64,000 nt of DNA from Paenalicyclobacillus mengziensis (GCF_017298635.1 NZ_CP071182.1:1240001-1304000), one strand, 5' to 3'; counted from the first letter of the stretch, positions 8,884 through 18,500 are shown. The notes: generated from the letters alone by a model not told the origin. Program-made: numbers and translations.

Positions 8884-10394
8884 TGAACGTCCTGCCTCAG
8901 ATTTATAGCGATGAGTTACTATACAGTGTTCTCGCGAGATACAAACACATGTGCGGCATGCAAAGTAGAAGGGCATTTTTGAAAGATGTGTACGGACAGA
9001 GTAAGATGCTTACCTCGATATTCTTCCCGCAGTATCTTGAGCGATTTCGGCAGAACCTGCCTCCTTACTCCAAGATTACGGTCGATGAACTGATTTGGAA
9101 TCACACAATGTTTCCATTTTACACCGCGTTTCTCTCTAAGGAACGTTCAGACAGTATTCACAGGATGATGGAGAATGGATGTGGGAAAAGCATAGAGAAC
9201 CTTGTGGGATTTAGCGGCGGGAAGGTGAAGTCCTACAACCGACTGCGGTACTGCCCCAGGTGTTACTCGGAAGACATAGATGAGTTAGGAGAAAGCTTTT
9301 GGCGCAGGCTCCACCAGGTTCCTGGAGTTCTGTATTGCTTAAAACACGGGACGTCACTGAAAAGCACAATCGTCCCGTCAACCGAGAGGTATGCAGACTA
9401 TTGGTGCGCTGATGGTGATGTATGTAATGCGGACGTTGAAGATGATACATACGACGAACGGATCGTGGAACTGAGTCGGGCGTACATAAAAAACACAATT
9501 TTTTTGATGGACGGCGATTATAAGAAGAAGGAACTTCCCGATATAGTTGATTTTTATGTAGATCGGTTACGGGAGAAAGGGCTTGCCTCTGCAAATGGAT
9601 TCATTTATATGAATGATTTCGTGCATCAGTTTTTGCAGTTCTATCCCAGTCACTATCTTAGTTTGATGCAAAGTAATGTGGATGATAGTCAGCAGGCGAA
9701 TTGGTTGAGACTGTTCGTTCGGAACAACGCTAAAAATCGTAGCCCGCTACGGCATCTTCTGGTCTTGCAGTTCCTTGGGGTCAGTGCACAGGAGTTTTTC
9801 CATGAACGATCTGCAACGGGCAAATTTACGGCACGGGTCAACCATTCTCCGTCATTTAATCTTGAAGAGCGGCGAAACGCTTGGTTGAAAATCATCGAGA
9901 CCAATCCAGGGCTGAATCGAAGTCAACTAAAAGAGATTGGGAAAGGGCTACACACCTGGATTTATAAGCATGATACAGAGTGGTATGAGCAGGTCACTCC
10001 GAGAGTAGGGGCACGGAAGAAGCGTACTCCCGTGATTGATTGGGCGAAGAGGGACGAAGAGTGTTTGGCTCTGGTGAAGCAAGCTGTTGAGTCTATCCTA
10101 AGTAGGGTAGGCAAGCCAGTGCGCGTGTTACCTGCAACGATTCGGCAAGAAATTGGGGTAAGGCGATGGCTTGATAATCGGAAGCTTGTGAGAACACGGC
10201 AGTTTATAAAGGAAGCTACGGAGGACATCAACTCGTATCGAATTAGGAAAATCAGATGGGCGATTCGTGAACTTGAGCGAGATGGTGTGAACGTGACTGT
10301 TTACAAGGTTCAGTTGCATGCAGGGTTTGGCGGGAACAATAAGGAAATGAGTAAGTTGATTGAAAGGGTCTTTCACGATGAGGTAACTCTGTGA
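8880..10394 (+). CDS. tnsD: Tn7-like target selector TnsD/TniQ
   Basis: About 504 aa. The TniQ-type N-terminus (LPQIYSDELLYSVLARY) is followed by a zinc site CPRC...YCLKHGT, the CCCH pattern of the family. The long C-terminal half of more than 250 residues is what separates site-specific TnsD proteins from short TniQ proteins of CRISPR-associated elements, so this element probably targets a fixed attachment site. No cas genes or CRISPR array are in the window. Start codons ATG at 8880 or 8883 overlap the tnsC stop; GGTGG lies just upstream. There is no TnsE nearby. Confidence 0.88.
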   Translation: MMNVLPQIYSDELLYSVLARYKHMCGMQSRRAFLKDVYGQSKMLTSIFFPQYLERFRQNLPPYSKITVDELIWNHTMFPFYTAFLSKERSDSIHRMMENGCGKSIENLVGFSGGKVKSYNRLRYCPRCYSEDIDELGESFWRRLHQVPGVLYCLKHGTSLKSTIVPSTERYADYWCADGDVCNADVEDDTYDERIVELSRAYIKNTIFLMDGDYKKKELPDIVDFYVDRLREKGLASANGFIYMNDFVHQFLQFYPSHYLSLMQSNVDDSQQANWLRLFVRNNAKNRSPLRHLLVLQFLGVSAQEFFHERSATGKFTARVNHSPSFNLEERRNAWLKIIETNPGLNRSQLKEIGKGLHTWIYKHDTEWYEQVTPRVGARKKRTPVIDWAKRDEECLALVKQAVESILSRVGKPVRVLPATIRQEIGVRRWLDNRKLVRTRQFIKEATEDINSYRIRKIRWAIRELERDGVNVTVYKVQLHAGFGGNNKEMSKLIERVFHDEVTL

Positions 10395-10702
10395 CTTAAC
10401 GGAAGCGAATCCAATGTGCTTGTTCGCAAGACTTACATAGAATGGAACGACCAGTAGAAGTTGATGCATCCTGTCCACGTGGATTCCTCACCTCAAGAGT
10501 TCGACGCTCCCCTCTTTCAGCGTTCTTACAATCTCTGCGGTGAATCGGGTGGCAGTTCCTCATACCAACACACGAACAAGCCAGCGGCGTTGATTAAAGA
10601 CAAACGTCTGGCGAAGGTTGTCTAATGGGAAGGATTTTCAGATTGTAGGAAGAAATATACATAAATCGGATCGCCAAACGAGTGTTCGGAATGGGGGATA
10701 TT

Positions 10703-12505
10703 ATGTCCAGCGTGTTTGAAACGAGAGTGCCCAACGTTGCGGGAAATCAGCGTCTTCGTGTACCACAAATGGACGGGTTTCAAGCTATGCATGACTATTA
10801 CTCAGGGAACCCAGAAGAACGTGAGATCGGTATCATACTGCCTGTCGGATGTGGAAAATCGGGGTTGATTACCCTGAGTCCGTTTGCAGTTAAATCCAGG
10901 AGAACGCTTGTCATTGCACCTGGTTTGAGTATTGCCTCTCAACTCTTTGATGATTTTGATCCCACACTTGAGAATATGTTCTACATGAAATGTCATGTCT
11001 TAGATGGACAACCATATCCAGAACCAGCCGAAATCCGTGGAAACGCTACTAACGTCTCTGACTTGGAAGAAGCAGAAGTAGTTATTACCAACATTCAACA
11101 ACTACAAGGCACTGAAAATAGATGGTTGCAGTCTCTACCCTCGGATTTTTTTGATCTTATTCTATTTGACGAGGCTCACCACAATGTTGCGGAAAGTTGG
11201 GATTTACTAAGACGCTCATTTCCCGATGCTAAAATTGTGAATTTTAGTGCAACACCAAGACGTGCTGATGGTCAGGTGATGGCGGGGAGGTTAATATACT
11301 CCTTCCCAATTGTGGATGCAATTGAACACGGATACGTTAAACGACTAAAGGCAGTTGTATTAAACCCCCGATCATTACGATATGTTCGGAGGCAAGACGG
11401 AGAAGAAGTAGAAGTCAGTCTCGAAGAGGTAAGGCGGTTAGGGGAGACTGATGCAGACTTTCGTAGAAGCATCGTGACATCGCAAGAAACCTTGTATACC
11501 ATCGTTGATGCTTCTATTCGTGCTCTCCAGAAAATCAGACGAGATACTGAAAACGATAAACATAAGATAATTGCGTCGGCATTGAATTTTGAACATTGTA
11601 TTCAAGTCGTCGAGGCGTATCAAGCTCGTGGGTATCGAGCGGCGTATGTGCATAGTCGTCAAGATGGCGCAGTGAACCAACGGACGTTGGAGCGATTAAA
11701 GAATAATGAGCTTGACGTAATTGTTCAAGTGAGAAAACTTGGAGAAGGTTTTGACCACCCATTCCTAAGCGTTGCCGCCGTATTCAGCGTGTTTAGAGAA
11801 TTGTCTCCCTTTGTCCAATTTGTGGGACGAATTATGCGGGCTATTGATCAGAATGACCCGCTCAGTGTTAATAATCAAGGGACGGTAGTATTTCACGCAG
11901 GTTCTAACATTGCTCGTCTGTGGACCGACTTCCAGGAGTTCAGTCAGGCTAATCAAGAGTTTTTTGATAGGTTACTTCCTCTTGAGGATTTCGATTTTAG
12001 CAACAGTGATGAAATTGAAATTGATCCTATGTCTTCTGCAAGGCGACGGACGGAAGTGAATATCGAAGTTAGGGCGCAAGAAGAGGTTTCCGTCGTAGAG
12101 ATACCATTGGTCTTGCAGGATGATGAAGTCAAACGAGCCTTGGAACTTTTACAGTCTAAAGGCGTGACATTAGAGGACATCACAGTTGCTTATCAACACC
12201 AACCCGTTCCTACTACACGTCAGAGGGAACGACAGGCGGCACGGGCGGCTGTCGATAACTTGGTACGAAATGAAGTTGGGTACATCCTTCGTGAAAGACG
12301 AATCAATCCATACGGGCGAGACTTGGACAGGAATCATATAGGGCGGAGCAATTTTGTAGTTCTCAAAGCGGCAGTGGATGGAAAAATAAACGAGTTGGTC
12401 GGTCATGAAGCTGGGATGCGGCATGAGTTCACCAGAAATGAATTAGAGAGCATAAGACAAAATCTGAGGAACATTGTCGAAGATACGGTTCGGGAGGTTT
12501 TATAG
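10703..12505 (+). CDS. SF2 DEAH-box helicase, likely defence cargo
   Basis: 600 aa from the ATG at 10703 (GGGGG upstream; a GTG at 10682 is in frame). The ResIII/DEAD-like N-terminal half has Walker A PVGCGKS at about 48-53 and DEAHH at 156-160, then SAT (motif III) at NFSATPRRADG. The helicase C-terminal half contains QVRKLGEGFDHP and FVGRIMRAI (motifs V and VI). The final 150 residues are an unassigned extension. It lies directly behind tnsD and is translationally coupled to a 76-aa protein. Such lone helicases in Tn7 cargo are often anti-phage genes; that role is inferred only from context. Confidence 0.82.
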   Translation: MSSVFETRVPNVAGNQRLRVPQMDGFQAMHDYYSGNPEEREIGIILPVGCGKSGLITLSPFAVKSRRTLVIAPGLSIASQLFDDFDPTLENMFYMKCHVLDGQPYPEPAEIRGNATNVSDLEEAEVVITNIQQLQGTENRWLQSLPSDFFDLILFDEAHHNVAESWDLLRRSFPDAKIVNFSATPRRADGQVMAGRLIYSFPIVDAIEHGYVKRLKAVVLNPRSLRYVRRQDGEEVEVSLEEVRRLGETDADFRRSIVTSQETLYTIVDASIRALQKIRRDTENDKHKIIASALNFEHCIQVVEAYQARGYRAAYVHSRQDGAVNQRTLERLKNNELDVIVQVRKLGEGFDHPFLSVAAVFSVFRELSPFVQFVGRIMRAIDQNDPLSVNNQGTVVFHAGSNIARLWTDFQEFSQANQEFFDRLLPLEDFDFSNSDEIEIDPMSSARRRTEVNIEVRAQEEVSVVEIPLVLQDDEVKRALELLQSKGVTLEDITVAYQHQPVPTTRQRERQAARAAVDNLVRNEVGYILRERRINPYGRDLDRNHIGRSNFVVLKAAVDGKINELVGHEAGMRHEFTRNELESIRQNLRNIVEDTVREVL

Positions 12506-12735
12506 TGCCTCGTCCAAAATCACTCCTTAAGAAATTGACGGTCGACGTGGCACAACGTTCTCACAACTGTCAGCATGTTCCGTCACATCGGATACAACAG
12601 GGTGATAAGAGACTCAAAGTCACAAAAGATCGAACGGATGAACATTATTGTGTGACTTGTGCTGTTGAAAGCATCGATGCTGGTATTCGTAGGCTACAGG
12701 AGTTAAGACGTGAACTTCTGAATGAACAACCCTGA
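12505..12735 (+). CDS. small Cys/His protein coupled to the helicase
   Basis: 76 aa, not matched to a named family. The GTG start overlaps the last base of the helicase stop and is preceded by CGGGAGG, so the two are co-translated. The pattern C(23)-H-x3-H followed by YCVTC suggests a small zinc-binding fold (CxxxxxHxIxxGxxRL then CxxCA). A helical Arg/Glu-rich tail follows. It may be an accessory or partner of the helicase. Confidence 0.7.
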   Translation: MPRPKSLLKKLTVDVAQRSHNCQHVPSHRIQQGDKRLKVTKDRTDEHYCVTCAVESIDAGIRRLQELRRELLNEQP

Positions 12736-12872
12736 TGGTTTATGAAGAGCATTCAAGATATGGGCATTCCTCATTCCTGAAGAATCATGTCATGGTGGAA
12801 GCGTACATTACCTGGTGAAATTTGGGTGATCTCGCTGTGCCTGCACCCTTGTCCCTGATCCCAGCCTTACTA

Positions 12873-13020
12873 TGTAGCCCAATAACAATCCTCCGCAATC
12901 TCGAATAATCCCCTGCTCCAGACATATTAAACACCTGATTCAAGCGGGAAAAGAGCGTGAGGCAAAACGGAGAAATCCTTGCCCTACAAGCCCTTTTCCC
13001 TGTTTTTATGCCCGAACATT
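12873..13020 (+). repeat. 148-bp direct repeat, copy 1
   Basis: Begins TGTAGCCCAATAACAA and ends CCCTGTTTTTATGCCCGAAC. Three short phased boxes occur near its start (AATAACAATCC, AATAATCCCC, TTAAACACCTG, about 22 bp apart), like TnsB-type end repeats. A GGGAAAAG...CTTTTCCC inverted repeat with a 3' T-rich run then follows, like a structured RNA end. Function unknown. Confidence 0.75.
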
Positions 13021-13180
13021 ATTATGCTAAGAATAAAGTCTTGCCAGACTGAAAGCGGGAGAAAAGGCATGAACAGGAAATCTCTTGCAGGACACTATAT
13101 TCACAAGTCATAATTGAGAACGGTGGAATGCGGGAGAGAGGCGGGAAAAAAGCAAGGGAATAATATTCGGCAACAAGTTC

Positions 13181-13329
13181 TGTAGCCAAATAACAAACCT
13201 CTGATCCAAACAATAATCACTTGCTCCAGAACAAATAAACACCTGATTCAAGCGGGAAAAGAGCGTGAGGCAAAACGGAGAAATCCTGATTCCTCAAGCC
13301 TTTTCCCTGTTTTTTTACCCGAACTTTAT
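13181..13329 (+). repeat. 148-bp direct repeat, copy 2
   Basis: Begins TGTAGCCAAATAACAA and matches copy 1 along its length, with a 36-bp identical core around GCGGGAAAAGAGCGTGAGG. The loop of its GGGAAAAG/CTTTTCCC stem differs from copy 1 while the stem is kept, and seven T residues follow. The copy ends exactly at the TTTAT target duplication of the IS that follows. Confidence 0.75.
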
Positions 13330-15252
13330 CTCGGGTTCGACAGTTACAAGCCCTTTATAAGCATGTGTGGATAACTCGGATCCCGCAACGGCGCGGTTTC
13401 CGAGTTTTTTACGTAGGCATTTTTTCAAAAATTTGTAGGCATGCGCATTTCTGTGGATAACTTATATAGTTATCCACATGATTGCATTTTTGTAGTATAA
13501 TGTTGTAAAATGTAGACATGTACATACGGAGAATATCTCGGAAAAATAAAAACGGCACTGTAACCTCATACGTGCAGTTGGCCCATAACGAACGCAATCC
13601 TGTGACCGGAAATCCTCAGGCCAAGGTCTACTACACCTTCGGTCGTGGGGATGAAGTGGACATGGACAACCTGCGCCGTCTGGCAGAGAGTATCTCCCGC
13701 TTCGTTGGCGATGCCCCCAAAGTGACTCAGGAGAGCGTTCAAACAAGCCTTCTGGACAGCAAGCAGTTCGGTACAGGATACGTGCTGCAGTCCCTGTGGC
13801 AGGAACTCGGGATCGACAAGGCCCTCTCAAAGCGTTTGGCTGAGCGTAAGTATGAAGCACCCATCGAACGGGTGCTGTTCGCCATGGTGGCCAATCGAGC
13901 GCTGAACCCGTCGAGCAAACGTGCTGTGGAGGACTGGGTCAAGACCGAAGTGGCGTTACCTGGCGTAGAACTCTTCGAGGTTCACCAGGGATATCGTGCC
14001 ATGGACTTTCTCATTGAGTCCGATGAGGAGATTCAAAGGGAAGTCTACGAAACAGTGGCTGACCTGCTGAATCTTGAGGTGGACCTCCTGTTCTTCGACA
14101 CAACCTCCAGTTACTTTGAGATGGACGATGAACCTGAAGAGGGCAGCATCAAGCAACGAGGCTATTCCAAGGACCACAGGCCAGACCTTCCCCAGGTTGT
14201 GATCGGCTTTGCGGTCACCAGAGATGGTATCCCGGTTCGGTGCTGGGTATGGCCTGGAAACACGTCAGATATGTCCGTCATCCCACAGGTCAAACAGGAC
14301 TTGATCGGCTGGCGGTTGGGCCGCGTGATTACTGTTGTAGCCCGCGGGTTCAACAGCGAAACCAACTTGCGAGAGTTGCAGAAGACCGGTGGTCACTACA
14401 TTGCTGGCGAGAAGATGTCGTCTGGCAAGCAGAGCGTCGAAGACGCGCTGGCTCGACCAGGCCGGTTCAAGACAGTACGCGACAACCTGGAAGTGAAGGA
14501 AGTTGTGGTCGGTGACGGTGAGGCCAGAACGCGCTACGTCTTGGTCCGAAATCCGGATGAGGCACGGCGTGATGAACGACGCAGGGAAGCGCATCTGAAA
14601 CGACTTGAGTGTGAACTGTCCAGGTTAAAGGAACTAGATGGTGATTCACACACGAAGGCGCACTGTGCGCTACAGAGCCACCAGACGTACAAACGATTTC
14701 TGAAATCGGACAAGCATGGGAACTTGAGGATCGATAAGGAAGCGGTCAAGGCTGCGGAGCGCCTGGACGGGAAGTACCTGATTCGTACTTCGGACGATAC
14801 GTTATCTGCAGAAGATGTCGCCTTAGGTTACAAGCAGCTCTGGCAGGTTGAAGCCGCGTTTCGGTCCCTGAAGCAGACCATTGAATTGCGTCCGATGTAC
14901 CATCGCAAGGACGACCGTATTCGTGCGCATGTCTTGCTCTGCTGGCTGTCACTTCTACTCGTCCGGGTCGCAGAGAACCGCACAGGGCGCACCTGGAGAG
15001 AAATTCGCCAGACCATGAACGCGATGCACTTAATCACTTCCAAGTCAGGCAACAACACAGTTCGTCAACGCACCGAGGTTACACCGGAGCAGGCTGAGAT
15101 TCTGAAGGCACTCGGTTATAAGGAACCTGCTCTCATACAGAAGATATCCACAGGCAAGCCGTAGGCACTACACGAAGTTATCCACAGTCCCGGGATCCCA
15201 GGCACAGCAACGGATTCCGGGATTTCGTATATCTACAGCTGTCGAAGCCGAG
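13330..15252 (+). mobile_element. IS1634-like insertion sequence, complete
   Basis: 1923 bp. The ends are CTCGGGTTCGACAG (13330-13343) and CTGTCGAAGCCGAG (15239-15252), inverted with one mismatch in 14. Both are flanked by TTTAT (13325-13329 and 15253-15257), a 5-bp target duplication. The element carries one intact transposase and separates the duplicated 148-bp element from a truncated group II intron. Confidence 0.88.
13518..15164 (+). CDS. IS1634-family transposase
   Basis: 548 aa, DDE transposase. The start MYIRRISRKNKNGTVTSYVQ and the block DLLFFDTTSSYFE (first Asp), then the Asp-containing GRVITVVARGFNS region and the C-terminal QLWQVEAAFRSLKQTIELRP with the Glu, are characteristic of the IS1634 group of IS4-related elements. 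It appears intact, starts about 190 bp inside the left end, and is the only gene of the element. Base composition is higher in GC than the tns genes beside it. Confidence 0.9.
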   Translation: MYIRRISRKNKNGTVTSYVQLAHNERNPVTGNPQAKVYYTFGRGDEVDMDNLRRLAESISRFVGDAPKVTQESVQTSLLDSKQFGTGYVLQSLWQELGIDKALSKRLAERKYEAPIERVLFAMVANRALNPSSKRAVEDWVKTEVALPGVELFEVHQGYRAMDFLIESDEEIQREVYETVADLLNLEVDLLFFDTTSSYFEMDDEPEEGSIKQRGYSKDHRPDLPQVVIGFAVTRDGIPVRCWVWPGNTSDMSVIPQVKQDLIGWRLGRVITVVARGFNSETNLRELQKTGGHYIAGEKMSSGKQSVEDALARPGRFKTVRDNLEVKEVVVGDGEARTRYVLVRNPDEARRDERRREAHLKRLECELSRLKELDGDSHTKAHCALQSHQTYKRFLKSDKHGNLRIDKEAVKAAERLDGKYLIRTSDDTLSAEDVALGYKQLWQVEAAFRSLKQTIELRPMYHRKDDRIRAHVLLCWLSLLLVRVAENRTGRTWREIRQTMNAMHLITSKSGNNTVRQRTEVTPEQAEILKALGYKEPALIQKISTGKP

Positions 15253-16107
15253 TTTATCGTCACGTGCAAAACAAAAGAACAGGCGGAACAGTTTGTTCCC
15301 GTTATTGCAGAATGGCTCGCGGAAAACGTCGGGGTCGAACTTAGCCTTGAGAAAACACATGTTACACACATCGACGACGGGTTCGACTTTCTCGGATTCA
15401 ATGTTCGAAAGTACAGAGGTACACTTCTCATCAAGCCTTCGAAGGACAGCAAATTGTCTGTACTGCGGAAAGTGAAGAACATCCTAAATTCCAACAAGAC
15501 GGCTACGGTTTCAACCATCATTCGGCTGCTCAATCCAGTGATTAAAGGATGGAGTAATTACTACAGCACACAGGTGAGCAAGAAAGTCTTCTCCTACTGT
15601 GACCACCAAATCTACGAAATGCTCTGGCACTGGGCAAAGAGGAGACATCCAAAGAAATCATCCCAGTGGGTCTTCAAAAGGTACTTTACCAGACAAGGTC
15701 GCAAGAAATGGACATTTGGGACTGACCAACAAACCCTCGTCTTTATGTCCGAACTGCCAATCATCCGACATACTAAGATACAGGGAAAGCGTTCACCATA
15801 CCGCCCGAGTGATGCGGAATACTTTGAAACCAGGCGACTTCAACTCTCCTTGAAACGTCTGAATGGCTTTCAAAAGAAAGTGGTACAGAAAACCAACGCA
15901 AAGTGCATCCTCTGCGGATGTAATATATCCGCAGAGCACTTTCGACGATGGCGCGTCAGCGGAGATAATGACATCTCTTTCAATCAGCTCACCTCTGAGA
16001 GAATGGGTCATGTCACACCAGATGATGTGTTCGTCACTCATCGATGGTGCTATGAGCGATACAAATCTACTCATAGCCTCGACTCAGATGACTGCAGGAC
16101 GGCTTGA
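15253..16107 (+). pseudogene. group II intron reverse transcriptase/maturase, 5'-truncated
   Basis: The open frame begins at the IS target site with FIVTCKTKEQAEQF, the residues that should follow YADD, so fingers and most of the palm of the reverse transcriptase are lost. The thumb and maturase X domain (NSNKTATVSTIIRLLNPVIKG, split as NSNKTATVST and LLNPVIKGWSNYY) and a C-terminal zinc/HNH-like segment (CILCGCNISAEHF) remain. The TGA stop overlaps the first bases of domain V, the normal arrangement. Not expected to be expressed or active. Confidence 0.85.
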
Positions 16108-16125
16108 GCCGTATGACGGGAAACT
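16106..16125 (+). ncRNA. domain V of intron A, 5' part
   Basis: Twenty nt from GAGCC to AAACT, the 5' strand and loop of domain V, the catalytic hairpin. It is interrupted here by intron B, which starts with GTGCG. The remaining 14 nt are at 18559-18572. Confidence 0.85.
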
Positions 16126-16661
16126 GTGCGCCGTTTCACCAGGCGCTGGATGCCTCTTGTAGAGAGGAGAGGTCCAGAAGAATCGACCTCTGGGTCACCT
16201 ACCCTACCTAAACGCGAAAGCGAGAGGGGAAAGTAGCATGGTGGGAAAGCACGATACGAATCGAAGGCGTTTAGAGCGTAGTCGTGCGAGACCCGCGCGA
16301 TATGGCGAAAACTGTATTGTATGAATCCTAGTCTCCAGCGATGGAACCGTCACATCACCTGACACAACGCCTTAGAGCAGGTTCATCGGTATCAGGCGAT
16401 TCCGAGTTTTGTCGCCCCAACCTTCTGACTGATGAGCGGTGAACAGTGAGTTCACTTAAGGAGACGAACAGGACGCCTAAGTCGCGCTAGATACGTCTAG
16501 TGCAATGGGAATGCGGGATTACCTACGGGGCGCGAGCCCTATGGTAACGGAGTGTCCGTAGTAGTCGTGGGAGTAATGCCTCACCAAGGCGAGCGAGAAA
16601 GTCGCTCACAAGGCAAAGGGACACAGGTGTTCTCGACTCTCAAGACAGGGAGGTATGCGAA
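16126..16661 (+). ncRNA. intron B ribozyme, 5' domains
   Basis: This 536-nt non-coding stretch precedes the intron-encoded protein and should form domains I-IV. It starts with the conserved GTGCG. I did not fold it; the assignment follows from intron boundaries and from the domain V at the 3' end. Confidence 0.75.
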
Positions 16662-18452
16662 ATGCAGAGCGCCGAAACTGTACTCGGAGTCATTCATGAG
16701 TTAGGTAAACAAGGTCAACCGCTGAAGCGTCTGTATCGTAACCTATTCAACCCTTTGCTATATCTAAGGGCATATGGTCGCATTTATCGTAATCATGGAG
16801 CCCTCACTCCTGGAACAACACCGGAAACAGCAGACGGTATGTCGCTAGCGAAAATCCAAACCATTATCGAAGCTGTTCGTAACGAGCGTTACAGATGGAA
16901 TCCAGTTCGTCGAACGTACATCGCGAAGAAGAATTCCACCAAGAAACGCCCATTAGGACTACCGTCGTGGTCGGATAAGTTGCTGCAAGAGGTTATCCGT
17001 AGCATTTTAGAGGCCTATTACGAGCCTCAGTTTAGTTCGAAATCACATGGATTCCGTCCCGGACGAGGCTGTCACACGGCGCTTGACATGATTTATTCAG
17101 GATGGCGAGGAACTACATGGTTCGTTGAAGGCGATATATCCCAATGTTTCGACCGTCTGGATCACACATTTTTGCTCTCCACGTTGGCAGAGAAAATCCA
17201 CGATCAGCGCTTTTTGCGCCTCATTCGCGGGTTACTCGAAGCTGGGTATCTGGAAGAGTGGCAGTATCATGCAACGCTAAGTGGTGCCCCACAGGGTGGC
17301 GTTTTGAGTCCGATTTTAGCAAATATCTATTTGGATAAATTGGACAAGTTTGTTGAGACAGAAATTCTGCCTAAATACAATGCTGGAACTCGACGTGCTC
17401 CGAATCCTGAATACATGAGAGTTCATCGACAAATGAAGTACTACGAGAAGCAGGGAAATAAGGAGCGGGTGAGGCAACTGAGGAATCAGTTGCAATGTCT
17501 CCCATCTAGAAACCCTGAAGACCCGAGATTTCGACGACTTCGATACGTGCGATATGCCGATGACTGGCTGTTAGGGCTCAGCGGACCAAAGTGTGAAGCA
17601 GAGGATATTAAGCAAGAAATACGAGATTTCCTCCGCGATTCTCTCAGGCTAGAGTTGTCTGAGCCGAAGACTCTAATCACGCACGCCCGAACTGAAACAG
17701 CACGTTTTCTAGGCTATGAGATTATGGTTCTCAATAATGATCATAAGCACGATAGGCGTGGTCACCGTAGTATCAACGGACAAATCGGTCTGAAAGTACC
17801 GATGAAAATCATTCGGGAAAAGTGTAAACCCTACCTTCGGAATGGAAAACCGATTCGTCGAACAGAACGCACTGTAAATACAGCCTACAGTATCATGGCT
17901 CAGTTTCAGTCGGAGTTTCGAGGGATTGCGGAGTACTACCAGCTAGCATTCAATCGCCACCAGCTTAGTCGTTTAAGGCATGTTATGGAGCAATCGCTGA
18001 CGAAAATACTCGCGCGCAAGTATCGTATAAGCGTGAATGAGGTCTATCGTCGCTATCGAACTGTACTGCAAACTGAGCAGGGACCTCGAACAGGGCTTCA
18101 AGTGACAATTGAGAGAGGCGAAGGACGCAAGTCACTCGTGGCAAAGTGGGGCGGAATTTCTCTAGCGAGAAGAATCAGGGCAGTCGAATTAAATGATTCT
18201 CCGCCGGTTATTTGGAATAGCCAGCGCTCAGAGCTAATTCAACGGCTTCTTGCTAACACGTGCGAACTGTGTGAATCACATGAAAACGTTGAGGTACACC
18301 ACATCCGACACTTGAAAGATTTAAAGGGCAAGGGAAGGAAAGAACAACCTGAATGGGTAAAGAACATGGCAGCACGCAGACGGAAGACACTCATTGTCTG
18401 CCGCAGATGCCATGAAGACATACACGCGGGACGTAAAAACACCCAAGCATGA
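16662..18452 (+). CDS. ltrA: group II intron-encoded reverse transcriptase/maturase/HNH endonuclease
   Basis: 596 aa, apparently intact. The reverse transcriptase has RYVRYADDWLLG (catalytic YADD), preceded by FEVEGDISQCFD-like residues FVEGDISQCFDRLDH and GAPQGGVLSPILANIYL. The maturase region and a C-terminal HNH endonuclease follow, with CELCESHENVEVHHIRHLKD and later CRRCHEDIHAG supplying the zinc cysteines and histidines. The ATG has GGGAGG upstream. The protein should splice intron B and drive its retrohoming. A fragment with nearly the same HNH end lies at 63398-63633. Confidence 0.93.
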   Translation: MQSAETVLGVIHELGKQGQPLKRLYRNLFNPLLYLRAYGRIYRNHGALTPGTTPETADGMSLAKIQTIIEAVRNERYRWNPVRRTYIAKKNSTKKRPLGLPSWSDKLLQEVIRSILEAYYEPQFSSKSHGFRPGRGCHTALDMIYSGWRGTTWFVEGDISQCFDRLDHTFLLSTLAEKIHDQRFLRLIRGLLEAGYLEEWQYHATLSGAPQGGVLSPILANIYLDKLDKFVETEILPKYNAGTRRAPNPEYMRVHRQMKYYEKQGNKERVRQLRNQLQCLPSRNPEDPRFRRLRYVRYADDWLLGLSGPKCEAEDIKQEIRDFLRDSLRLELSEPKTLITHARTETARFLGYEIMVLNNDHKHDRRGHRSINGQIGLKVPMKIIREKCKPYLRNGKPIRRTERTVNTAYSIMAQFQSEFRGIAEYYQLAFNRHQLSRLRHVMEQSLTKILARKYRISVNEVYRRYRTVLQTEQGPRTGLQVTIERGEGRKSLVAKWGGISLARRIRAVELNDSPPVIWNSQRSELIQRLLANTCELCESHENVEVHHIRHLKDLKGKGRKEQPEWVKNMAARRRKTLIVCRRCHEDIHAGRKNTQA

Positions 18453-18466
18453 AATGAGACACTGGA

Positions 18467-18500
18467 GAGCTGGGTGCAGTGAAAGCTGCAAGCCCGGTTC
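18467..18500 (+). ncRNA. domain V of intron B
   Basis: A 34-nt hairpin from GAGCTGGG to CCCGGTTC with a GTGAAAG-type loop region. It lies 14 nt after the stop of the intron protein. The copy at 63643-63676 differs by only a few bases. Confidence 0.85.

Larger units (their letters stand above)
12736..13329. other. intergenic region with a duplicated 148-bp element
   Basis: No gene is seen across this stretch. It is dominated by two direct copies of a 148-149-bp sequence (12873-13020 and 13181-13329) separated by 160 bp. The spacer itself contains degenerate echoes (GCGGGAGAAAAGGCATG and GCGGGAGAGAGGCGGG). Confidence 0.6.

Noticed and set aside
10395..10681. Hidden gene or RNA between tnsD and the helicase
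   Set aside because: Frames are short and interrupted, and no clear structure or repeat was found; left unannotated.
12873..13329. Possible CRISPR or crRNA locus for a CRISPR-associated Tn7
   Set aside because: Only two long copies, no short repeat/spacer pattern, no cas genes, and the target selector is a long TnsD type.
13462..13860. 132-aa minus-strand frame antisense to the IS transposase
   Set aside because: Shadow of the intact transposase; no ribosome site or familiar motif.
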